A program made the translations under genes and the position numbers. From Halichondria panicea (lineage: Eukaryota; Porifera; Demospongiae; Suberitida; Halichondriidae), in assembly GCF_963675165.1 (NCBI RefSeq), contig NC_087386.1, positions 6,516,066-6,580,065 on the forward strand: a DNA stretch of 64,000 bases, written 5' to 3'. Under the pieces are notes generated by a model that saw only the letters and a list, made by a program, of their open reading frames with translations, ran no database searches and was not told where the DNA came from. Shown here one piece after another: positions 56,906 to 64,000 of the stretch (position 1 is its first letter; each line of letters opens with the position of its first letter).

Positions 56906-57138
56906 CCACAACTCCTAACCTGCTCAATCGACTCAACCTCACCCAAGCCGACCTCGGTGCCGGTGATGTAACTGATGCCACACATCGTTATGGCAATCAA
57001 GCTGGAGTGGCTCATGCATTGAGAGCGTGGCAAAGAGTGAATCCTTCCAGAGCTACCTTCAGGGCCTTGGTGGAAATTGCCATAGAACTGAGAATAGGCA
57101 CTGCTGTAGACATTTGTAGATTTATTATAAGTAACTGA
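56906..57138 (+). CDS. Death-domain exon 2 with stop (locus 5)
   Basis: Phase-1 join (G|CC). P-N-L-L-N-R-L-N-L-T-Q-A-D-L, V-A-H-A-L-R-A-W-Q-R-V-N-P-S-R-A-T-F-R-A-L-V-E-I-A, ending TGA after I-S-N. Downstream, 57155-57240 repeats the 3' part of this exon (GGACTGAGAAGAGGAGACAC), a partial duplication. Confidence 0.75.
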
Positions 57139-57353
57139 ACAAAGATTTATTTGCCATGGGACTGAGAAGAGGAGACACTGTTGTAGATATTATTTTGTAT
57201 GCTGTAGACATTTGTAGATCATTGTAAGGAACTGAACAAAGAAAATAATATTTAACATTTTGTTTTTTATTCTGAGTCTGTGATGTGTGCTTTTTTCAAC
57301 ACACATCTGATGTTAGGAGCAATGTTAGGGAATTACCCCTACATGATTGTATA

Positions 57354-57399
57354 CAGGGGTGGGGCATGTACATCTAGGGGTTTTCCCGGCTGAGCTCAA
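57354..57399 (+). promoter_or_regulatory. Conserved upstream block, second copy
   Basis: GGGGTGGGGCATGTACATCT, then GGGGTTTTCCCGGCTGAGCTCA. It lies 284 bp before the first coding ATG of this unit (57683). Confidence 0.45.
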
Positions 57400-57682
57400 A
57401 CAAACTTCACTTGAATTTCCTTCGTTTATCTCTGCTTCACTGCTCTGGCTCCGGCTCCTGCTTACCAAGGCCAATGCAAGGAGTATATTGTGCGTGATAT
57501 CAATAGCTAAGGTACGTTGAAAAATGCTGCATAATAATTATAGTACATGTACAGAGTGCCATAGATCCTCGGCCTCTACTATATATCTGTGGTAGTGCTA
57601 TACTGTACGTACTATACACAGAATAAATTCTTATAATTATAGATCTAGCAATATTAATCAAATCCCCATATTCCTGTAGACG

Positions 57683-57920
57683 ATGGAATCACTGGAATAT
57701 AAAGCCATCAGCAGCTGCAGAGAGGAGCTGGCTAGTCTACTCTCCACTTGTCTTGAAGAAGTGACTGGTCCGTTACGCCAGAGCGAAGCACTAACTGACA
57801 AACGATACAAGACTGTCATCGGACTCGAAGATGGCGCCGGTGCTGTTATGCTTATCAAGGATTTCTTGGTCTTCACCAAAACTTCCCCATTGCATTGTTA
57901 TGTTGAATTCATGACAGCAT
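57683..57920 (+). pseudogene. CARD-like exon fused by deletion to TIR
   Basis: After CCTGTAG|ACG the ATG opens M-E-S-L-E-Y-K-A-I-S-S-C-R-E-E-L, G-P-L-R-Q-S-E-A-L-T-D-K-R-Y-K, M-L-I-K-D-F-L-V-F-T-K-T and F-M-T-A. At about 57920 the sequence jumps directly into the middle of the TIR exon, in another frame. The end of CARD, the intron and TIR box 1 are all gone, so the first frame closes within six codons. Confidence 0.7.
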
Positions 57921-58264
57921 TCTTATGTCGCGGCTGAAACACGAAGGCCTCACTGTGTTTGTTGGCGAACGTAGCATTCGGCCTGGGGACAAATGGCCAT
58001 TTGAGATTTCTTCCGCCATCAAAATCTGCAAAGCATTTGTCGTTATGCTCACTAAGGAATACATGAAGTCCGTGTACTGCAATGGAGAGCTGTACGAAGC
58101 AGAAGCTCTTGGCAAGCGTTTGTTCCCAGTGGTGTGTGAGGATGGTTGGGGAGATGTGCCTGGAGGTGCTCCTGTGATTGAGGTGTTGAAGGTCTTTCAG
58201 GATGTGTCTCTAGTGAAAGGAAATAAGGAGAAGCAACTAACAAGACTGGTCCATAGTATCAAAG
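57921..58264 (+). pseudogene. TIR exon lacking box 1
   Basis: M-S-R-L-K-H-E-G-L-T-V-F-V, I-R-P-G-D-K-W, V-M-L-T-K-E-Y, Y-C-N-G-E-L-Y-E and L-F-P-V-V are intact, and the donor AAAG|GTCAGT works. Without the D-V-F-I-S-Y strand the fold cannot be complete. It could be translated only from an internal ATG (57925). Confidence 0.7.
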
Positions 58265-58347
58265 GTCAGTCAGTAATGAATCTCAGAAATTAGTGTGCCA
58301 CCATCTTAATCGAAGTATACTGTTACTAAGCGGTATTTCGTTTGCAG

Positions 58348-58425
58348 GAGCTGTGGCACCTTTATCGCCTTTATCACCTGTTGCCGTAGCTCCAGATTCA
58401 CCTAATCTACCCACCGATCATGCTG
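58348..58425 (+). CDS. Linker exon, slightly extended
   Basis: Between TTTGCAG and GCTG|GTAAGATG. A-V-A-P-L-S-P-L-S-P-V-A-V-A-P carries a duplicated P-L-S. Phase 1 on both sides. Confidence 0.6.
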
Positions 58426-58507
58426 GTAAGATGTGCTCACTATAGTGTTCAAACATTTACCCCCCCCCCACCCACACCACCCCCCACTCACACCCACACA
58501 CACACAG

Positions 58508-58875
58508 ACGGAGCTACATCCGAGAGGAAACAATCGTTAATAGCTGATGCTAAATTTGTTGCCTGGAAGGAAAAGCTTGGGCCAAAGCTGTCTCTAGAAT
58601 TCAGGCAATATGATCTAATTCTAGTCGCTGGATTATTGGACAAAGTGGAGCCTTATTTAGATCAGTTCGGATTAACAGATGGTGAAAAGAGTGACGTACG
58701 TGCGAGTGCTCTGCTCAATGGCACCCAGGTTGGAATGGGTGCTGCTTTTTCAACATGGAAGTCCCACCAACCTTGGCAGGCAACGTATGGGGCACTACTG
58801 GATATTGTGTTCAGGCTGAATAAAGTGAAGGTAGCTCTTGGACTGTGCGAATTCCTAGACCAACTGCAATGTTAG
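58508..58875 (+). CDS. Terminal Death-domain exon
   Basis: After CACACACAG, entered in phase 1 (G|AC). D-G-A-T-S-E-R-K-Q, L-L-D-K-V-E-P-Y-L-D-Q-F-G-L-T-D-G-E, A-F-S-T-W-K-S-H and A-T-Y-G-A-L-L-D-I-V precede TAG. The W-K-x ... A-T-Y-x-x-L-L core is that of Death domains. A CA-rich tract abuts the acceptor. Confidence 0.7.
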
Positions 58876-59070
58876 CAATGTTAGCAATTTAGCAAACTGC
58901 TTTATTAATTTTATACATTTTGTAGCTCTATATTATGTATATATATAATTATTGTTATTATTGTTTCAGAGACTCAGTGTCATGAGTGTGAATAGACATG
59001 TCATCAATGGGTGCGGCATGGGATGGAGTATATACAGGGGTGTGTCACATAGGGGTCTTCCCAGGAAATA

Positions 59071-59110
59071 CAGGGGTGGGGCATGTAGGGGGTTCTCCCA
59101 GCTGAGCTCA
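59071..59110 (+). promoter_or_regulatory. Conserved upstream block, third copy
   Basis: GGGGTGGGGCATGTAGGGGG, then TTCTCCCAGCTGAGCTCA, 30-40 bases before the target site of the 59154 element. It was probably the upstream region of the CARD-like gene that now restarts at 62709. Confidence 0.45.
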
Positions 59111-59666
59111 GCCCACAGGAATCTAATTTGTCCTTTGGATCTAGGTCAATGACTAGTTGGGCGGAGTCCAACCAACGCTGCGCTCTGGGTTGGGTATCAG
59201 TACACGTAGCAGTTTTGTTCCACCGGTACTTGAGACAGAGTATGAATATTGTTTAATCTTTAAGTGGCTGACAACCGCATGGCTCAGGGGTGTGATATAA
59301 AGAAATCAATTAACTATTTGGATGGCTATTCTAGCTGACTGGATCTAGCTATAGTTGTTTTGGAATTCAAAAAAGACCTCAGACTCTTAGAGAAAGTAGA
59401 AGAATACTGTAGCCTGTAATATAAGATTTAGTACAGGCAGAAATAAACTTTTTCATAATAGTTAGACATCTAGCACAAGGAGAGGTACAGCCAGCTATAA
59501 GACTACCCCAAGGCTTCTGAGAAGCTTTTCGAAGACCAAAGAAGGCATACATAACACAGGTTTTGTCCAAACTAATGATCTAATCTTATTGGTAGCACAA
59601 CAAAACTTAAAACAAAGACAAGTCCTTTTAATTAATTAATACATACTGTTCAAGCTTCATTCATAG

Positions 59667-59698
<32 letters not shown>

Positions 59699-59819
59699 GA
59701 CTTTACAGCCTGTAACGTGAATGATATAAAAACAAGTGATTGTTGTAGCAAAGACTATAGCTGACAGACTGTGCCGCATTGAGCGACACAGCTGGATAAT
59801 TTAATGATTACATGTGAAG

Positions 59820-60680
59820 CTAGCTATAATTACGTGTGTAGCATCTGTTGCATGGGCACATTAAGTGGTAGGTACATGGGATGTCAGAGACAAAGTTTTG
59901 TTTGAAGTGCTCCCAGAAGTAATGGTGGAGTGTATTCTTTGTTGAAGTTAGTGGTGCGCTGATATCCATCAGCATAGTGGGCATCAAGTTCCATAACCTT
60001 GTGATACGATTGAGGTAGAAGTGTCTGCTTGCGCTGTAGTGATTGGCTTGTACAGTGAGTTTGTTGTTGCAACTGAAGCGGGTGCGACCAGTAACGAATT
60101 TGATGTGATCTCTTATGTTGAAGTTGTCCGAGGGTTCCTTTAGTGACTTTACTAGAAACATTATGTCCTGTATTTCAAACCAGTACATTAGAGGTAGTAG
60201 CTTCAAATCGGACAGCCTTGATCTGTATGAGCTTGAGTAATCATTGAGTATGAATTTGGTGGCTCTCCTCTGGATTCTTTCTAGTTTTTGAATGTCCTTG
60301 ATCAAATTTGGTCTCCAGACTTGGGAGCAGTAGGTGACCTGGGATCTAACTAGGGTTATATATAACGATTTTTTTGTGCTGGTTTCTGATTTCATTGAAA
60401 TCGTCCGTCGGATGAGGTTAAGAGCTCGGTAGGCCTTAGACGATATGAGGTTATAATGCAGTGACCAGGAGAGGTTGTTGGCTATGCACAAGCCTAGGTC
60501 TTTTTCTTTTGTAGCAAAGTTAAGGTGAGAATTGTGGATTGAGTAGAGTGTATTAGGGTTGTCTTCGTGCCAGCTAGGATGAGTTATGCGCAGCACATTA
60601 CATTTTCCTTCATTGAGTTGCATGTTCCAAGTAGTGCACCAGGATGACAACTGGTTGATGTCTGTTTGTAATTCCACAGT
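59820..60680 (-). pseudogene. LINE reverse transcriptase C-terminal part
   Basis: Continues in another frame after the deletion: L-Q-T-D-I-N-Q-L-S-S-W, W-N-M-Q-L-N-E-G-K-C, L-R-I-T, E-K-D-L-G-L-C-I, A-Y-R-A-L-N-L-I-R-R, V-T-Y-C-S-Q-V-W-R-P and L-E-R-I-Q-R-R-A-T-K. About 60 residues between G-P-L and L-Q-T-D, including F/Y-A-D-D, are absent, so the enzyme is inactive. Confidence 0.8.
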
Positions 60681-62476
60681 GGGCCTAGGATTGCTTCCTT
60701 GCGAACTCCTGACATAACTGGTAAGTAGTTGGATGGAGTATTAATAACACTTGTGAAGTGTATCCTGTCATGTAGGTACGATTTAAACCACAGCCAAAGA
60801 GGGCCTGTGATGCCTGTCTTCCAAAGCTTTAGCAACAGCTCATTGTGTGGGACCGTGTCGAAAGCTTTCTTAAAATCTAGGTAGATGACATCTGTAGGTT
60901 TTCGGTTTTCTATGTTGTCAAAAACTTGGGAAAAGAATAGGATTAATTGAGAAAGACATGATCGGTTTCTTAGGAACCCGAATTGTTGGCATGTTATCTT
61001 TGGTCTCACGAATGTAATAATTTTCTTGTAGATGATAGTTTCAAAGACTTTGGATATAATTGGGAGAAGAGAGATGTGCCGAAAGTTTTCTACAAGATGG
61101 GGGTCGCCCTTCTTTGGGATTGGGCAGATTTTGTGGACCTTCCAGTGGGGTGGGAAAGTATGTGAAGATAGGCTAGAATTGAAAATGTGTGTGACTGATC
61201 TTGTGAAAGCGGTAGCACAGCATTTGAGGGTTGACGCATTTATATTATCGTGGCCTGGTGACTTTGTTGTGTCTAGTGAGGTGAGGGTTTCGTACACCTC
61301 AGACTCTTCTATAGAGATAGAGCTCAGTTGATAAGTGGGGGAGGGCATTTTGTCCCATGGAGGAAGTGTATAGTCACTTCTTGTGAATGTCGAGTTAAAG
61401 TATTTGTTGAAAATTTCAGCAATCTGTCCAGTCTCTGTGATGATGGAGCCGTTGTGGATTATTGTTCTAGTTTGTGGACTTTTCTTACTTAGGTCGCGCA
61501 GATGACGGAATAGTTTACTTGGGTTGAACTTAAAGCATACTGCCAACGATTTTTCGTACTCAGATTTGGCAGTTGTCATTAGTTCCTGGAGATGATTAGA
61601 CAAGTTAGATAGCCTTAGGGATGTACTCTCAGTGGGTTTGGATTTGTTTCTGCGTGTAAGCGTTTTGCAGCGATTGATAGTATGTCTCATTTCTGTGGTA
61701 TACCATTTTGGGCTTTTTGACTTCTGAGAGTTAAATTTGGGCACAAATATTTCCTGTGCTCTTGAGATGATTTTTTCTAGATGGACTGAACAGGCAGGCT
61801 TGGGTTGGCAGATAAAAAACTCAGACATGGAATTAAAATTTGCTTTTTTAAAGTTGTAGTTGCTGGCCGGTTTGTCTTTAGAGAGTAGTTTTGGTGTTTT
61901 TAAGCCATCTAGTGAGAACGTGATAAGGAAGTGATCAGACATAGGTGAACAATTAGACGAGTCAATATGCAGGTTGAGTATCCTGTCTGGTGAATTCGTG
62001 CATACTACGTCCAGTATGTTTCCTTTTGTGTGTGTTGGAGATGCAATCAGTTGGAGAAAGTTCTGAGCGAAAAGTGAGTTACAAATAGAAACCGAGAGTG
62101 GAGTTTTTCCAGACAAAGATGACCAATCTACATCTGGGCAGTTTAGGTCGCCCACCAAGATGGTGTTGTGGTTTGGAAGAGACGATATGGCGTTTGCCAC
62201 TTCTAAAGAAAAATGTGCTGGTGGTATGTAGATACATGCCAGGGTTGTTTTGGGAGAAACAAGCAGTTCAATTACAATTAGTTCCAGAGATTCGTGCCTG
62301 CAGATTAGTTGAGAGGGTATATCTTCGGATATCAGAATGGCTACACCACCTCCTCTCGCACTTCTGTCTCTGCGGTAAATTTTGTAGCCAACTGGAGAAA
62401 TTTCATTATCATATATCAAATCAGTGAGCCAAGACTCAGTTATACATATCACATCCAGAGATAGGCTCGCTATCAT
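60681..62476 (-). pseudogene. LINE endonuclease plus 5' reverse transcriptase part
   Basis: The minus frame gives an APE-type endonuclease starting late (D-V-I-C-I-T-E-S-W-L), G-G-G-V-A-I-L-I, L-V-G-D-L-N-C-P-D-V-D-W and S-D-H-F-L-I. The reverse transcriptase follows: S-P-G-H-D-N-I, F-R-H-I-S-L-L-P, F-G-F-L-R-N-R-S-C, Y-L-D-F-K-K-A-F-D-T-V. The usual S-G-V-P-Q-G-S-I-L-G-P is S-G-V-R-K-E-A-I-L-G-P. The first endonuclease strand is missing and the frame ends at an internal deletion near 60680, before the catalytic A-D-D box. Confidence 0.8.
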
Positions 62477-62708
62477 TGATAGACTATGCTTCTTTTCTAG
62501 TAGCCTAGATATCCAGCAGGAGCTGTTTCTGCATTCTCCAGAGAAATACAGTGTCCCAGCTCGCCTTGTCAGCTAAATTGAGCTGTAAGGTTTCCCACTT
62601 GAACGCAGCAATCTGATTGGGCTGCAAATTTCTTGCAGTGGGAACAAAACTGCTACATGTACTGATACCCAACCATGAGCAAAGCGTTGGTTGGACTCCG
62701 CCCAACTA

Positions 62709-63053
62709 GTCAATGACTACCGATACAGCGGAATACAAAGCCATCTGTAGGCTAGCTGCAGAGTGGATCTGACAGAGAGGCTCTCTAATTGCTTCAAAGA
62801 TGTAGCTGAATACCTAAGTCGGAGTGGAGCACTGACTGGCAAACAATACCAGACAATCATTAGTGCTGAGATGCTCATGAATTATGTTCTTGTGGACATC
62901 AAAGACCCAGACACAACATTGGATGCATTTGCCTACTTTGTGACAGCAATGAAACAAAGTGGAAACACATTCTTCAAAGCATTTGTCAAGAAAAAAATTG
63001 AAGCTAAACGAAAGGAGTTCTATAGGGAACTGCTCCAAGTTCCACCAAGTAAC
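62709..63053 (+). pseudogene. CARD-like exon at locus 7, damaged start
   Basis: ATG within the duplicated GTCAATGAC begins M-T-T-D-T-A-E-Y-K-A-I-C, but five extra bases (GGCTA near 62749) shift the frame to a quick stop. The domain itself is open from about 62763: D-L-T-E-R-L, F-K-D-V-A-E-Y-L, G-A-L-T-G-K-Q, A-F-A-Y-F-V-T-A-M-K-Q-S-G-N-T-F-F and K-E-F-Y-R-E-L-L. The donor changed from CCAGGTATGT to CCAAGTAACG. Confidence 0.65.
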
Positions 63054-63104
63054 GGAAAATGGTGATAATTATATGATCATGATTGAATTTTCCCATGCTC
63101 ACAG

Positions 63105-63518
63105 GTTTCGTGGCATCTCAGGAATACGACGTCTTCATCAGCTACAGCCGTGAGACTGACATTATGCGCACAGTGGACACTCTTCTGTGCTCTCGACTGA
63201 CACAAAAAGGCCTCAGCGTGTTTGTAGACAGAGATGACATTCGTCCTGGGAACAGATGGCGATCTGAAATTGCCTCTGCCATCAAAACCTGCAAAGCCTT
63301 TGTTTGTGTGCTCACTAAATGCTACGTGAGGTCATGTGTACTGCAATGGAGAGCTGTACAAAGCAGTGTCTCTTAAGAAGCGACTGTTCCCAGTGGTGTG
63401 TGAGGATGGTTGGGGAGATGTGCCTGGAGGTGCTCCTGTGACAGAGGTAGTGAGAGACTCTCTCTAGTGGCAGAGGACAGAGAGACACAATTCAAAAGAC
63501 TGGTGCAATGGATTAAAG
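63105..63518 (+). pseudogene. TIR exon at locus 7, frameshifted
   Basis: F-V-A-S-Q-E-Y-D-V-F-I-S-Y-S, V-D-R-D-D-I-R-P-G-N-R-W and V-C-V-L-T-K-C-Y are intact. One extra base near 63334 breaks the frame before Y-C-N-G-E, and about eight to ten bases are missing near 63455 (GTGAGAGACTCTC). Acceptor and donor are conserved. Confidence 0.7.
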
Positions 63519-63606
63519 GTCAGTCATTGCATTGCAATCACTCTCATAGTGTTACTGAACTTATTTTGAAGTACTTTGCATAATGATATCATTATTCATT
63601 TTGCAG

Positions 63607-63666
63607 AAACTGTGGCACCTGTTGCAGTAGCTCCAGGCTCGTCTAATCTACCCACCGATCATGCTG
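63607..63666 (+). CDS. Linker exon (locus 7)
   Basis: Between TTTTGCAG and GCTG|GTAAGATG: T-V-A-P-V-A-V-A-P-G-S-S-N-L-P-T-D-H-A. Shorter than the 3470 copy by one P-L-S unit. Confidence 0.55.
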
Positions 63667-63729
63667 GTAAGATGATGCTATATTTACTTGTTATTGTTGG
63701 TGCAGAATGAGTTATTATCCCTCATGCAG

Positions 63730-63863
63730 GTCCCTCGTCCTCTGTAATGGAAGGTGTGTGTAAGGAGACTGGAGTGATCAACAACTCGATCAAGAAATCT
63801 CTGAGAGTGACATCATTCTATTAGCGGAGAAATTTCCTCACCTGCTGAGCGTGCACAAGTTAG
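63730..63863 (+). pseudogene. Death-like exon fragment (locus 7)
   Basis: After CATGCAG: P-S-S-S-V-M-E-G-V-C-K-E-T-G-V. The AGTG step before the D-Q block is deleted, so the frame is lost. The intron that follows (63870-64000) is nearly identical to 9590-9700. Confidence 0.5.
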
Positions 63864-64000
63864 GTAGTACATATAAATTATATACGTAACTTGTAGTCCT
63901 GACATTTTGGTGAGAAGAGAAATGGTGTTCATGTGTATGGGGGATTGATGACATGTATCTAGAGGGTTCGGGGTATGCCCCCAGGAACTCTTTACTACCT

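Larger units (their letters stand above)
59669..62485 (-). mobile_element. 5'-truncated LINE (CR1/Jockey-like), nested
   Basis: The uninterrupted host element reads TTCATTCATAGATGCTTC; here it opens at ATAGAT and resumes at ATGCTTC. The 3' end (low coordinates) carries an (ATT)n tract, typical of some LINE tails. No clear target duplication is visible. Confidence 0.8.
59154..62708. mobile_element. Inverted-repeat element with 9-bp duplication, enlarged by a LINE
   Basis: TAGTTGGGCGGAGTCCAACC and GGTTGGACTCCGCCCAACTA ends; exact GTCAATGAC on both sides (59145-59153, 62709-62717). Without the LINE it is about 735 bp and collinear with the inverse of 45397-46134. Confidence 0.85.

Noticed and set aside
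61032-61331. Open + strand frames across the LINE
   Set aside because: Shadows of the minus-strand reverse transcriptase reading frame.

Overview
The window reads as a repeat-rich nuclear segment of an early-branching animal, most likely a demosponge. Coding sequence lies in short exons with GT-AG boundaries and consistent phases. The domains are TIR, a CARD-like death fold, Death domains and ankyrin repeats, a mix typical of expanded invertebrate innate-immunity families. Much of the rest is terminal-inverted-repeat (TIR-type) transposons, LINE remnants and palindromes. Species and exact gene boundaries cannot be fixed from sequence alone. I saw no tRNA, rRNA or CRISPR array.

Layout of host genes, all on the + strand: (1) 1-4011, end of an ankyrin exon, a CARD-like exon with a one-base frameshift, an intact TIR-domain exon, a Pro-rich linker exon and a conserved unknown exon. 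(2) 8545-10397, an inverted CARD fragment, a broken TIR exon, and two Death-domain exons that are intact and end in a stop. (3) 10566-11408, a new transcription unit: two hydrophobic segments, a canonical 2A-like motif (D-I-E-S-N-P-G-P), then a Death-domain exon. (4) 19051-51136, ankyrin exons in a four-exon A-B-C-D order that recurs several times, leading into an intact CARD-like exon with ten-residue repeats and a TIR exon with its own stop (51487-52608). (5) 55135-57138, broken TIR plus two intact Death exons. (6) 57354-58875, deletion-fused CARD/TIR plus linker and terminal Death domain. (7) 59071-63930, another CARD-TIR-linker unit separated from its upstream block by a transposon. Intron sequence is also conserved between loci, so this is a segmentally duplicated cluster that is actively birthing and killing paralogs.

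Mobile DNA: several families of inverted-repeat elements begin 5'-TAG and are flanked by exact or near-exact 9-bp target duplications (Mutator-like size). One of them, 10.6 kb long (19199-29821), sits inside an ankyrin exon and is itself a giant palindrome containing a further foldback element. A LINE remnant (59669-62485, - strand) is nested in another such element, which was inserted exactly at the ATG region of locus 7. A DUF3504/Crypton-type recombinase-like gene remnant (44404-47230, - strand) is split by a foldback element, which is in turn split by a 9-bp-TSD element, and also by a TA-flanked MITE.

Functional picture (inference): CARD-like and Death domains would act as homotypic adaptors, ankyrin repeats as recognition surface, and the TIR domain, which keeps the glutamate aligned with the SARM1/plant NADase catalytic residue, as signalling or NAD-cleaving module. 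The 2A-like motif would let one mRNA give a membrane/secretory-type leader and a separate cytosolic Death-domain protein.
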